From Cystobasidiopsis lactophilus (lineage: Eukaryota > Basidiomycota > Agaricostilbomycetes > Agaricostilbales > Chionosphaeraceae): DNA of 64,000 nt. The stretch spans positions 4,450,242 to 4,514,241 of the forward strand of contig BCIO01000002.1 in the NCBI GenBank assembly GCA_001599975.1, written 5' to 3'. The notes below the pieces were generated by a model. It did not search any database. It saw only the letters and a program-made list of their open reading frames with translations, and had not been told where the DNA came from. Below are positions 1 to 11,257 of the stretch, piece after piece; the stretch's first letter is position 1; each line of letters starts with the position of its first letter. The translations under genes were made by a program, and so were the position numbers.

Positions 1-2
1 CT

Positions 3-606
3 GGCCAGCCCATCGGAGTGCCTCTGGCTGGCCACTCCGGTTGGGTCAACCACGTCGCCTTCTCGCCAGACGGCAGCACCCTGGCCTCAGCATCGAGCGA
101 CCGGATGGTGCGACTTTGGGATGCTCGCACTGGCGAGCCCATCGGAGCGCCCCTGGTTGGCCACTCCAGTAGGGTCAACCGGGTCAACCCCATCGCCTTC
201 TCGTCAGACGGCAGCACCCTGACCTTGGCATCGAGGGACCAGACGGTGCTGGTGGATGTTCAAAGTGGCCAAGTCCTAAGTACGCTCTTAAATCGGCCTT
301 TCTCGCCATTGCGCCTCTGATATAGAGACTTCAGATGACCCTAATACTGCCGAAAACATTTTGACGATTTCCAGTGGCGGCAATCAACCTCTAGACAAGG
401 GTTGGCTCCAGGATTGGATCCAGGCTGGCGATTTGAAGGCATGCTGGATCCCGCCCGACTATCGATACAGGCATTGGCTAGTTGGCAACACGGGAAAAGT
501 CTTCGTTGCGAGCACAAATGGAAGAATTGTCTTTCTGGACTGCAGCAAGCGCTTCGCCGAGCTCGGCTTCCCGGTCTCCTCTCCGCCACCGCCTCCGTCC
601 GCTTAG
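3..606 (+). CDS. WD40-repeat protein, 3' end (NACHT/NLR-type C-terminus likely)
   Basis: The frame is open from the window edge, so the 5' part is missing. Two WD40 blades are visible, with motifs [28 protein letters not shown] and GHSGWV, followed by a degenerate third blade. A 46-base intron at 280-325 (GTACGC..TATAG) joins ..GQVLK to [10 protein letters not shown]. The last exon contains [24 protein letters not shown], a terminal segment that resembles the ends of fungal NACHT-WD40 proteins. Such proteins are signal-transducing ATPases that use WD40 propellers to sense ligands. The neighbouring blades are nearly identical to each other, as in repeats that undergo concerted evolution. The NACHT domain itself lies outside the window, so the NLR class is inference; the WD40 call is secure. 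Confidence 0.8.
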
Positions 607-1069
607 CTTTAGCTTTCTACTGGGCTTCAAAGGTACGCGTCTGTGTTTATAATTCGACGACTCACTTGCTTAAACATGTCGCATTGGTTGCGAATAGGCA
701 GTGGGGCGATATTGCTGGTGGTGGGTGGCGAACGTGGTCCTTCGATCCACATCACTCGTGAGCTCGCCTTTGAGCTTGGAATTGCCCACACCTCTCAGCC
801 CTTCTACTTTGCAGTGCTTTCGGAAGCGCTGGCTCTTGTGGTCAAGCGATGGGATCGGTCATGCTCATCCTGCAGTCCCTGCATGGCCTTCCCTGCCCAG
901 CTCCCATCGTGCTCGCGTCTCTTGTACACTAATGCACTCGTCTTGATCTGTTCTACCATAGCCCTCAAGCTCGCCACCACCCACAAATTTGTGTTTGTTG
1001 TTTTGAGCCTCTGAAACTCGCCGCCTCACAACAAGGCCTGCCTGCTGCAGCCAACCTCACTCGCCCCGA
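607..1069. other. Intergenic, no gene seen
   Basis: This stretch separates the WD40 gene from SPA2 and should hold the terminator of the first and the promoter of the second. Open frames here lack family resemblance and intron structure. Confidence 0.5.
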
Positions 1070-4000
1070 ATGAGCGCGGCCTCCAGCTCATACAGCGGCT
1101 ATGGTGCCCCTCGCCCGGGCTTGCAAGGCAGCAGCGCGACCTCGCCGCGCGGCATCACGACTGGCCAACCTGGGTCCGAAGAGGAGATCTCCCGTTCTCG
1201 CGCCATTTCCAAGACGCACTACTTGGAGCTGGCCTCATACCTCTCCCACAAGTGTGCGTTCATGTCCTAAGCTGTGTGTGGATCAAGTGGCAAACGACTA
1301 AGTTGCAATGGGAACTTAGCGGAAGGCTCTGCGACTGGTGCCTCTCGGTCCAACGCGCGGGACAAGCTGACACGGTTGACCCGCGTCCAGTTCCAAGAGC
1401 TTTCGACCGACGTGTACGACGAACTGTTGCGAAGGAAGAAGACGGACGAGCTCTCCCAGGCGGCCGAGCAGGAGCCCTTCCTGGCTTCCCAACCCGCTTT
1501 CCACCCCAAACGCAATCAAGCCCGCCAAAAGCTGGCCACTTTGCCGACTTCCAGGTTTCGGGATTTGGCTTCTGATGTGCTGTTCGAGCTGGAGCGGAGG
1601 TACCCGGACTTCAAAGAGGACTCGCTGCCTTCGAATTCGTCAACGCCGAAATGGATTCCACCCTCGTCCTCCTCTGCTTCGTCGGGAAGGAGGCCAATGT
1701 CACCTCCAGAACTCCAGCCACCAAGTGGGCAGCAAATGGGCTTGGCAGCGAACGAAGTCTTGGTCCCAAACAAGTCCACTTTGGTCGAGGAAGACACTCC
1801 ACCAGTCACTCGCCGGCCCTTCTCCCCCGTCCGCTCGGCCCAGGAGCAGTCGCCGTCTTCTTTTCAGATCGACTCTCCACCGCAGTCGCCGCCTTCCTCT
1901 GCGACTCCCATGGGAAGCTTCTCTGGCCAGGGCGGGCAAAGGGAAGGGGCGAAAGGCGGAATCATCACTTCCTACTCCTCTCAGCAACCTCAACAACCCC
2001 AATACTCGCAGTTCAACAATGGCCAGTCGGACAGGGAAGTGGCCGCCCTCAACGCCGAACTGGCGAACCTCAAGAAGCAACACGACCTCCAACTCTCCAA
2101 CTTGCAATCTCGGCTAGCCAACATGGAGCGCGATCTGTCCGACGAGCAAGCTGAACACTCCCGCTCCATTGATCGCTCCCGACAGTTCGAAGCGGATCTT
2201 TCGACTTTGCGCCAGCTCAATTTGGACCAGAGCGACGCTCTAAGGAACCACCAGGATACCATCCGCTCCCTCCAGTCCCAACCTTCTTCGAACCCTGCCG
2301 AGCTGGATTCGCTTCGGTCAGAGTTGAGAGAATCAGAGGGGATGTTGGACGAGCTGAGGAACCAAGTCGCTGGGTTGCTGGAGGAGTTGGGGTCAGTGAA
2401 TGAGGTGCTGTCCACAGTCACCGGGGAGAAGGAAGCTTTAGAGAGCAGGATGGGAGAGATGGAGAACGAGCTGGAAGGCTGGAAGAGGCAGTACCACCAG
2501 GTCAAGACTGAACTCCGGAACGTCAAAGGTGCGCATTCCTTGCCCATTTCGCCCTCGTTCTGTCGGAAGGCTGACCCAGAAGGCGGGAGTACAGCATCAT
2601 CGCAGCTGTTCATGGGTCAAAAAGGCGCGCCACAACCGACCATGGCCAACGAAGAGTTCATGCCGCCCACCGAGGATGGTGGCATCTTGGATCTGCACAT
2701 TACATCCTTCCAAGCTTCGGTCGACAACCTCTTGCTTTCCGCTAGGTTCGTCGTCCTACGTCTTTAGCCAGGGAACTATTTGGCTTAAATTCGGTCGCAA
2801 ACGAGCAGAAGCAACTCGCCCTCATCCGTCTTGAAAGCGACCAACGAGGTCGTGCTCGCCGTCACCAAGCTCGACGAAGACGTCCAAGCCTTCGAGTCTT
2901 CCCCCGCTCTGTCCAACTTCCCAGACGCCGACCGAGAGCGCCTCTCAGCCCTCAAACTCAAATGTCACGCTACTTTGTCCAACCTTGTTACGGCGGTCAA
3001 AAACCATTCTTCGTCGTCGGGCTTTTCGCCAGTGTCGCTGGTGGATGCGGCGGCGAGTCATTTGGTAGTCACCATAGTCGACCTCATCAAACTCGTCAAG
3101 ATCCGCAAGGCTTCCTCTGGCGCTAATGGCGCGGGCGCCGAAGAGTACTTGACTGCCCCTGAAGGTCTGAGGATCAACGGCACCGGCTTCCTAGCTGGTG
3201 GAGGCGTGGCTTCTGCCCAAGTTGGCAAGGCCTCGCCTGCTTCCCAAAACAATGGCCTCTCACCGGCGCCTTCGACGAGGTATGGCGCCTCCCCTGCGCC
3301 TTCGACTACTTATGGCACTTCACCTGCCAACTACAACAATTCCAACGCCTATACGCCCGGATCATACAACACGCCCGGATCGACTGGCACTTATGGCACG
3401 CCAGCGAGGAACGGCTCTGGGCCCTCCCCCCTCCCACCATCCTCCCTCTCGCACGGCAACGCTCAACAAATCACTCCCGCATCTCAAAGTGGACACTCGA
3501 GGAACTTCTCCTGCGGCTCTTCCCGCTCTCAAGACCCACCCATGTCGGCCACTTCGACCTCTTTCTCCCAAGACGACTCCTTTGCGCACCAGAGGGATTA
3601 CTCGACTGTCAATTCGGAAGTCGCGCCTTTTGAAGAGCCACAAGGACCAGGGGGAGGAAGGATGTCGATGGGAGAATACGAGCCGGATGAAAATGTGCCG
3701 ATGACCGAGGAGGAGTGGTTCAGATTCAAGGTGCGTTCATTGCCTCTCTTCATTCCTTTCTTTTCGTCTTTTGGGATGCAGTCTGATGTACTGGACAATA
3801 CAGGACTTCCTGGCCAATGCGACGACCGACATTGTCCGGGACATCCAAAAGCTGCTCGCCTCCCTCCGCTCTCGCGATGAGCACTCGCTGGACGACCTGT
3901 CCAAGATCATCGCCACCGTGTCGGATATCCACAATGCTTCTAGGGATCACCTGCCCTTTGTCGACCCTGGCATGTGGGACCTCAAGTGCCTGGAGACTTT

Positions 4001-4243
4001 GCAGCTCGAGTGCGATAAGCTAGCGGAACTCCAGCAGAGGGCTCAAGGGACCAGGAACTTGGTGTTGGACAAAGGCGCCAACTCGCAAGTCACGCAAGCG
4101 ACGTATCAAATCGTCAAGGCGATGAAGGCTCTAAAGTGCGTTGCTCTTTCCTTGCACTGGCTTCTAGGATTTGAGGCTGATCTCACTGCGCCATGCACAG
4201 TGTCATGTTCGAAGACAAGGAGGTGGAAGAGGATCTCAAGTAA
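1070..4243 (+). CDS. SPA2: SPA2-type polarisome scaffold protein
   Basis: Spa2 proteins sit at growth tips and septa, where they hold the formin and MAP-kinase components of the polarisome. Six exons fit the frame: 1070-1253, 1320-2528, 2580-2745, 2809-3730, 3804-4135 and 4201-4243, giving about 951 residues. Near the N-terminus are two Spa2-homology repeats, ARDKLTRLTRVQFQELSTDV and ARQKLATLPTSRFRDLASDV, the GIT/Spa2 signature. A proline/serine-rich stretch follows, then a long coiled coil around residues 300-450. The C-terminal conserved part starts near FMPPTEDGGILDLHITSF and ends in a helical region (LVLDKGANSQVTQATYQIVK). The start follows the usual position just before the first repeat. 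Identification is firm from domain order. Confidence 0.9.
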
Positions 4244-4382
4244 TAGAGCCGCAGGGCGCTCTTCTCATTAATTCTCATGCTGTATCGTCTTTCTGCGCCG
4301 GTTTGTGTCTACTGAGTACATGTACAATGCATTGCGCTCCAATTTTACATGTCAAGTACATGCGCATGACAACCATCCAGGA

Positions 4383-5532
4383 CTAGGCCCCAACAGCCAC
4401 AGTCCCGAAACGCTCTTGCAGGTAACTCCATTCCCGGCCCTCAATGCCATCCGCCGCCAGAACACGGGGAGCCCCCGTACCATCTTCGATGTCGAACAGG
4501 TCGAACCGTTCGCCCACGCCCCGCATGTTGCCCAGAATAGCTTGCGTGAGATGCCACCTGAGCAGCTGGGGAACGGGCCTTTCGGTATCGGGAACGGACG
4601 GCGGCCAAGCAAATTGTGCACAAGCGTCGTGCAGAGGGGCGTAGACAACGTCTTCGCCGCGGTCCCCAAAGAAGACAATTCGGTTGCCGTCCTGAGAAAC
4701 TTTCTTGAGCATCGAAGAAGTCGACGAGCGAGATACAAAGCACATACATCTGGGTCTATGCAAAGTTGGTAGGTGTCGAAAAGGCGGTGGAGGCTGACTA
4801 TCAAGGTGAGGCCGTTCTGAACGGAATCCAAAGGATCTTGAGCAGTGTCGGCTAAGTGGCGCTCCAGATACGACATCTAGCCTCACGCTCTGTGAGAAGC
4901 CGTCGAGTTATCAGGCGAGAAGGGAACGTACAGCTACACGATTCGTGACAGGCACAATGTGGGCGGCTTCGAGGTCGGGAGAGACGCCCTGGCGATAACG
5001 GAGCCCAGTCAACAGACAAGCTTGATCTCGCGCCTTGACCGTTGTAGCAAAGCCGCCTTTCTTGCTGGAACTATCCTGAGAGTCGCTGGGCGAAGAATTG
5101 TGGCTCATCTTGCGCGCAACGTAGTTCTCCGCAGTTGGTGTAAAGATGAGCTCGCCACCTGGGCGGGCCGGTCAGTCACGTAGATAGCAAATTGGACAGA
5201 GACCTACCTTGCCACGTCCGTGGAACATATGTTCCCACAGCCAGGACATCATCTCCCTTGAACTCTGCGCCCGTAGGGACGTGGATTAATTTCCATCCGA
5301 GCGGAGCGAGCGGCAGCTCCTCAAAAACCATCCCCAAGTATCTCTTGAATCGATTTGCCTTCCAGAAGGGTTTTGTCGGGGATTGATACACACCTGGGAC
5401 AGGAAGGAATGGGCGTGTGCAACTTGAACTCGAAGAAAGAGAAGTGGCGACCGCTGCTTCTGAACCCTCACCGGCGTAGGTCTCTGTAAGCCCCTCGTTC
5501 AGCAGAAATACATTTCTGGTCAGGCCAGGCAT
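4383..5532 (-). CDS. HNH-nuclease-domain protein, basidiomycete type
   Basis: Four exons are proposed, separated by introns with GTAGGT, GTACGT and GTATGT donors. The N-terminal third has no known domain. The middle holds an HNH signature: CLLTG, then EAAHIVP with the first histidine, then NGLTLIVSLHRLFDTYQ with the asparagine, second histidine and a following FD. The C-terminus (VVYAPLHDACAQFAWPP) matches the usual tail of this fungal family, in which the HNH part is often the only conserved feature. Family members are predicted metal-dependent nucleases, but their substrates are unknown and some may not cut DNA. A second, diverged HNH gene lies near the right side of this window. Starting at MPGLTRNV gives a plausible length of about 320 residues. 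Confidence 0.75.
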
Positions 5533-5827
5533 TGCGCGAAGCAGTAAACCAGGATGCGGTGTGGGAGCAGCAAGGTGGCCGTAGAACGACGCGATCTAGT
5601 TCGGAGGCTGAAATTCGCCGTTCGCGGTGGCTCGTTTCATGTCGAATGATTACACGTGGCTATTGATATACTTCGTGAGCGTTTGGGTGCTGCAGCAGAA
5701 GCCTAGAGGCCTGGAGGAGTGGGATTTGCCGGAATTTACGACTTGTGGTTTTGGCGTCTTTTTCACGAGTAATGACAATTAAACTGAGGCGATCGCCGAT
5801 TCTTACGCTTCGGTACCGGAGTCGTCA

Positions 5828-5898
5828 ACTACTTTGGTCCATGGGTAGGATCATTGCCTTCCAAGCAATGGGACCGTGTTCGAGTCACGGAAGTAGTA
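5828..5898 (+). tRNA. tRNA-Gly (anticodon UCC)
   Basis: The 71 bases fold as a cloverleaf without an intron. The acceptor stem ACTACTT pairs fully with AAGTAGT, the anticodon arm ATTGC-CTTCCAA-GCAAT carries TCC, and the T arm CCGTG-TTCGAGT-CACGG is perfect. The D arm GTCC/GGAT is complete with one G-T pair. A run of seven T follows five bases after the end, as expected for RNA polymerase III. The first pair is A1-T72 instead of the G1-C72 normal for glycine tRNAs, so it may be a variant or a decaying copy. Confidence 0.8.
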
Positions 5899-5902
5899 CT
5901 TC

Positions 5903-5909
5903 TTTTTTT
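5903..5909 (+). terminator. RNA polymerase III T-run after tRNA-Gly
   Basis: Seven consecutive T on the coding strand, five bases past the tRNA discriminator base. Confidence 0.7.
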
Positions 5910-6344
5910 GCTCCCGTGACCTTTTCGACAGGTGTTCGTCTCTGGTGCAGCTAACGCCACTCAAGCTTCCTGTCCACTCCAGTACTTCTGTTTTGCCACC
6001 TCAGGTTGTAATGCTTCAAATGGGCGACTAAAGTTACTCGGCTTTTTGCCACGCGCTCCAGATCCATTCGCAACCGTTCCCTCGGCGCCCATCCCAAGTG
6101 GGCAGCTTTCGCCTCTGATCTCTCTGTCTTCTGAACGGCCAATTGATGGAACAAGATGTCGGTGGTCAAGCCTGACGTCCCTGGTGTTTGCACCCCTTTT
6201 GATGTGGTGCAGCCGATCTTGTCCAAACCTGTCCATCGCTTCACTCTTGCTGTCGTGCAATGTATCGATAGAGTGCGATGATGAGCAGCTCGAGTCTGGT
6301 CACCCTTTGTGAGAGTGAACTCCAGAGAAAAAAGGCTGTCCAGC
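5910..6344. other. Intergenic, no gene seen
   Basis: Short frames on both strands (up to about 125 codons) lack family resemblance. It lies between the tRNA and the 3' end of the carrier gene. Confidence 0.45.
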
Positions 6345-7524
6345 CTACCTCTCCTTAGCGACCATGGTGATTCCTTGAGAGAGAACGCGCTTGGATAGCT
6401 GACTGTCCAGCCCCACAACTGTAGACAAGAAAGGTTAGCCTAATCGACAAAGAGGCAGAGAGGGAGAGACCGCACATAGCCCTTTGAGCCCTTGGCGCTT
6501 GTAAGCCGCTACCAACACTTGCTGCGTCGATTTGAAAGCCCTCTTCCCAGTAGGTGAGCGCCATTGAAGGCGGGTCTTTGCCAGAGTCAAAGGGTAGGTG
6601 GCGGTGGTGGCCTGGTTCCAATCGCTTCAGCTTGGCCGTAAGAAGGAAAGAAAGAGAAGGAGCCTTACGATGCTCGAAGCAAGAGCAGAGGTCAAGAAGA
6701 TGATGAGGGCTGAAGGGTGTGCTCTTTGAGACTGGGGCAAGAGCAGCCGCTTGAAGAGCTCGAACAGATACAAAGTCGCGCTTGGATTGAGAGTCAAGAC
6801 GCAAGCGGACTTGAAGCCAGACCAAAAGCCAGTGATGCCTTTCTCGTTGTAGATGTCTTCAATGATGGACTTGATCGGGCTGGACTTGTAAGCGGCCGAT
6901 TCGTCATCTTCGTCCGAGTCGTCTGAAGCGCGGTCGGACGAGCTCGACGTTTGAAGGCGGACGACCACTTGGGAGATGGGAGTCGTGCAGAATTTAGCCA
7001 CCATCCTGTAAGCCAACAGCCTTGAAGTATGCGAGGCTGCATGATGGTGGGACCGACTCACCCTGACAGCGATCCCACGGCGATTTCTTGCAAGGCATTC
7101 AACTTTAGCTTGTCTGCTGGCACTCCCCGCTTCTTCGCTAGCTCCTGTGAGATCGAACTATCAAGAGGAGACCCACGACCGGGTCTTAATTGAATGTCAA
7201 CCCACTTTACGGAGGAAGACGTTGCAATAGAAGAAGACAAAGTTCGCTGGTTGTATCGTGAGCATCGACGACGCGCACACCAAAGGGAAACAGCTCACAA
7301 AGCGCAGAGGACAAGATATCGGAGCCAACGCCGTTGTAGAGCGCCCCGAAGCCCTCGTCATTGACCAGCCTGGCCAGAGCTTCTAGCGGCGACCGGCTGT
7401 AGTTCTTGGCGCCTCGGGACTGGGTTTGGATGCGAGCAGTGACGAGATCCAAAGGATAGACTATGGAAGACGCCAAAGCAGAGGAGATCGAGCCGCTCGC
7501 TCCTTGGACAAGTGGAGGCAGCAT
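6345..7524 (-). CDS. Mitochondrial-carrier-family protein, peroxisomal PMP47/ANT1-like
   Basis: Members of this family carry small metabolites (for PMP47/ANT1, adenine nucleotides) across the peroxisomal or mitochondrial inner membrane. The three carrier-repeat signatures are recognisable after splicing six exons: YPLDLVTARIQTQ in repeat 1, TTPISQVVVRLQT in repeat 2 and YPLTLAKTRLQWRSP in repeat 3. The C-terminus reads KGLFVGLDSQLSKRVLSQGI, close to the PMP47 tail. The second repeat has an acidic, serine-rich insert (SDDSDEDDES) just after its signature, which is not part of the usual carrier fold and probably forms a loop. The proposed start MLPPLVQGASGSISSAL places the first helix immediately at the N-terminus, as is normal. 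Substrate is not proven by sequence. Confidence 0.8.
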
Positions 7525-7830
7525 GTTTGCGGAAGGATGCGCGCGTAAGAAGGCTGGGGCAGGTCTTTTCTCTCAAGAGGTTTATTAGCTGTATCAGATC
7601 CTTGAATTGATGAGGCTTAGAAGGAGATAGAGATCGACGTCCAATCCTGAGCGACGATGACGCCCGCGGACAGCTTGGCTGGCTAGGCTGCCGGCAGTGG
7701 TGGCAAATTCCTTCTCATTTCAGAATGCTACATAGATTGTCTCTAGTAAGTCAAGAGCGCTTGGCTGCCGTTTCGGACTGAGGAGCCAAGCCCAAAGCTG
7801 CACCATCTTCGTCAAGAGGACGTCAGATGC

Positions 7831-8672
7831 TCAAGAAGATTGCCAGATCTCACCCCTGCCCAGCCAGTTTCCAATGTAAACGACACCATGCTCAAGCCAC
7901 TTCAAGTTGCCGATGTAGGGTAAGACATCATACTTGGCGAAAAGGGGAAGCAAGCGAAGTGGGTTCATCGACGGCGAGCCCGCTGCCACCCTGCCAAGTC
8001 AGATCCATCTGAGATCTGCGGACAAAGCAAGCGCACAGATCAAGTAATCGCGGAAGAAGAGCGTCTTGAGTTCGCCTTGGGGAATCGTGCCCTCTCGAAA
8101 TGCGCATGACTCGCCCGGGATGGAGACAAGGGAGTGAGCAACGCCTGGCAAGGTGGCGAGGTGAGCAGTCAGGCGCCTCATGTGCGAGTCAAATCACCTT
8201 TTGGAATGACTATCTCTCTGCGGCTCGAATGAAGACTCGTCTTCTGGCTGACCGAGTGAGGTGGACAAACCCATCGCCTTCGTTTGAGTGAGCAAGGTGA
8301 GCCACGGCACGCAGGGTCAAACTCACCAGGAGTCACAATCTTCTCGACTTGGTCGATCATGAGGTCTGTCAAGATATCAGAATCATCTGCGGAACGGAGG
8401 TGCGAAGTGCCTAACGGGCTCTGCCTTCGAGCATCTGGAACCTTTCGTCGAAGGTCTCATGGTCTGACAATGAACTACATGAGATGAAAAAAGACTTAGT
8501 AATCCTCGAGCTGCATTTACAATGAACGAAGCCGCCGAACTTCTTCGCGCCACTCGCAACTCGAATTTTGACTGAGTAGGAAGAATCGTCGCTCAAGAAG
8601 GTCTGTTCGCTCATTGGGATGATTTGATATTCCGAAATCATCGAGCAGTACCAATGTAACGCCTGGAGCCAT
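7831..8672 (-). CDS. Small cupin-domain protein (tandem copy 2)
   Basis: About seven short introns interrupt this gene. Spliced by analogy with the copy at 9269-10143, it starts MAPGVTL and continues TFLSDDSSYSVKIRVASG, then the cupin core FVHYHETFDERFQMLEGRA, VEKIVTP, VIPKGVAHSLVSIPGE, and FFRDYL. It ends LEHGVVYIGNWLGRGEIWQS. The HYH-xx-E pattern and the later H (GVAHS) are the metal ligands of a single-domain cupin. The family includes dioxygenases and many uncharacterised small proteins, so the reaction is unknown. Head-to-tail position, shared start and matching C-terminus show it is a duplicate of its neighbour. Individual junctions, especially the small exons in the middle, are uncertain. 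Confidence 0.65.
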
Positions 8673-9268
8673 TTCGAACACCTGCCACTCGGGAGCATAA
8701 AACTCGGCTGCCACATGTTGGGTCACGTTCAAGGCTCACATCAGGCATATCAGCAGAGACGTCAGATGTCATGCCAGGCACTTGAGAGTCAGCGGTGGTC
8801 GTTAACGAGCAAAAGAAGCGAAAGCCGAATCCACAGCGGCAGACCGCGCCGTCCCTGCACTGAGCCTACTTTACGTGATAGCAGGTCGTCATCGACTCTC
8901 TGCACAACTTTGTGAAGATATCAGAAGCTTTTGATAATGGTAAAATGGGAGGAGACGCGGCAGTAGAAGGTGAAGGGCGCTGTGTGAAGTTCAGCAGGAG
9001 CGGATGGCATTGGAGATCTAGAGCAGAGCAGCTATGCAGGGTGATCAAGGTCTCGCTTGGACCTCTTCAAGAGAAGGCAGACGTAAGGAAGAAGCAGAAA
9101 GGAAGCGGATTCCCGCGGTCTGTCAGGACACCAGCGAGAAGTCCAGTGCTGCCAGCAGGTGGCGAAATTAGCAGCTGCGACTGTTGGTGTCTAAAACCCG
9201 TGCGATCGCAGTGAGAAGTGACATCCAATGTACAATCAAAGTAGTGAGTCAGACAACAAGTCGAAGGT
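8673..9268. other. Spacer between the two cupin genes
   Basis: Holds the promoter of the downstream cupin copy and the 3' end of the upstream one. No coding signal was recognised on either strand. Confidence 0.45.
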
Positions 9269-10143
9269 CTAAGTCTTTGGGGCCACAGAGGTATAAATCG
9301 GACCGTAGCCTAATGCTCGCCCAAGAAAGGCCCCAAAGTTGACCAGCCCGTGCTCCAAGAACTTGTAGCCACCAAGCTGTGTCATATCATGGTCACCAAT
9401 GTACACCCTCAAGGAGCGCGCCAAACTCACAGCCGGGTAGGTGTCGAAGGCGGCAAATACGGGAAACACCTGCAAAGGGTTGCTGGGCATGCCACCCGCT
9501 GCCCTAAGCGATGAGACTCGTGACGTTTTGATGGTGGTGAAGGGTCTTACACATAGCCAGATTTCGGCTGCGAAAGCCATGCTCAGCATCACACTCGACC
9601 GCAACTGCGAGGAGTTTTGCCTACAAAAAGAGCTCCTTGAAATCATCACGGGGATCCGTTGTCTCGCAGAATGCTGTCTTCACTCCGGGGACCGTCTTGA
9701 AGCTGTGGACAATACCAACAGGAACAAGGAATTCTCTGCGACACACTCTTCAGAACGCCAGACGCTAAGGAGGCTCTCTGGCCTTACTCGCTCTCTGTGA
9801 TAATGTTTGAGACTGCTAAAAGGCTTATAGACACAGAGCGAACCTGGAGTCAAGGTCACCTGTTGATTGCCAAGGGTGAAATCCACCCTCCCTTCCAACA
9901 CCTTGAACCGCTCGGCGTACTGAGCCTCGACGGTCAGTCCTGTACTCTATTCAACTCTACGAGTAACAGGGCCTACGATCTCGTGGTAGTGAGCCGGAGG
10001 GCCGAAAGCCGCAGCGTCCGCCGCCACATCGACCCGAGCCAAATACTTTTCGCCTTTGAGAAAGGTCTTCCCGGGAGCGCTAGTCAGTGTTTTAGTGTGG
10101 CTTACAAGAAGGCGGAAATTACCATAGTGATTCCTGGAGCCAT
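9269..10143 (-). CDS. Small cupin-domain protein (tandem copy 1)
   Basis: The start MAPGITM is followed by TFLKGEKYLARVDVAADA, the cupin motif PPAHYHEIEAQYAERFKVLE, GRVDFTLGNQQVTLTPG, and the second motif VGIVHSFKTVPGVKTAFCET. A later exon group reads ELFFRNLAMAAGGMPSNPLQ and the end is FLEHGLVNFGAFLGRALGY. The two histidines and glutamate of motif 1 and the histidine of motif 2 are kept, so metal binding is likely. Length is about 190-200 residues, normal for stand-alone fungal cupins. No substrate can be named. The copy immediately downstream on the same strand is its paralogue. Splicing was worked out by eye, and the exon between the two cupin motifs is the weakest part. Confidence 0.7.
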
Positions 10144-10690
10144 AGTGATGGTCTATCAGCAGCGAGCGAAGTTACAGGTCAATTCAAGGGCATTGTGGGA
10201 GCATTCAAGGCGGAACAGACATCAGGGAACTCGGCAGTTACAACAGACATGATTTTGAAGCGTCTGGTGGTTCGTGTGCAAGGGCAGAGACTGAGGATTA
10301 AGAGGGCCGGCACTCCGACTCAGATTGCGAAGGGGATCGGCAGGAACGCTTGGCCAGCGCAGGTGCGGGAGGAGGCCACGTTGGACAGGCCACGCTACAC
10401 ACGCGCAACGATCAAGCTTGAAACTTAGCAGAAGCCGAAGATTTGAGTGGAGGCGTTTGGTCGCCACTGGACGAGGGAAGCTCTTCCGGAGACGGCGACC
10501 TCGGTGGCATTTGAGCGCCTCCAAAATGATCCTGTCTGCCTCTGATGCATTTTTTGAGACTACCAAAGGCGAGAAACGGGACCATCCAAGCAGTCGATCA
10601 CGAGAAACGGCTTCTGCTGCCTTTCGCAACATTTCCGTTCTCGACGCTCTGGCCTCTGTTCTACTCTAGATGCTCTCAACAAGTGTACAG
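10144..10690. other. Intergenic, no gene recognised
   Basis: A 136-codon frame on the minus strand here has no family resemblance and no start context that stands out. Nothing else is seen. Confidence 0.4.
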
Positions 10691-11257
10691 TCATCTAAAT
10701 GCTACAAATATCTCGTCCAAATCGCCTGCCATGACTGCCGAAGGCTTGCGTTCCGCCTTCTTTCTCTCTTTCTTCATGCCTTTGGTCGCTCGCTTCTTCC
10801 GCACTGGCTCAGCGTTGACGCCTAACGCACCATTGGTCTCTAAGATGTGTTCTGTTACCGAATTGCAAAGGAACTCACTCTCGCCCTTCTCGATGAAAAT
10901 GCTGCCATCTAAGAAGCTCCAACCTCTGCGCCGGTCTCGTTTCTTTTCAGCTGCCACGAGTGCCTGCATGCACAGAATCTATCACATCAACGAGAAGTCT
11001 GATTGACCCGAGTGACAAACTGACCACGGAATCCTCAAAGGTCAAGCCCACCAAGCCATCCTCTCGCGGCTCTCTCCGCTTGGCGTTCAACTGCTTTGGG
11101 CCTGTTCAGCTGTCTTTGACCACCAACAGATGCACCGCAGAAGACTTACCGCGTTGGTCGCTGCTGCCGGTATGACTGAACAGCCTGCGCCCGCTATGCA
11201 GTCCAAATCGCCCTGCACCATCTCGCCAAACGTCGGCGTGCTCCCTCCGCTCCCCAT
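10691..11257 (-). CDS. Small basic protein of unknown function (tentative)
   Basis: A four-exon model gives about 140 residues: MGSGGSTPTFGEMVQGDLD, then LNAKRREPREDGLVGLTFED, ALVAAEKKRDRRRGWSFLDG, and a lysine/arginine-rich tail KKRATKGMKKERKKAER ending GDLDEIFVAFR. The strongly basic tail with a short acidic C-terminal motif resembles small nucleolar or ribosome-assembly proteins in composition, but I do not recognise a family. The junctions use GT-AG sites that keep the frame (first exon 11150-11257). The gene could be wrong in detail or, less likely, a chance set of open frames. Confidence 0.45.
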
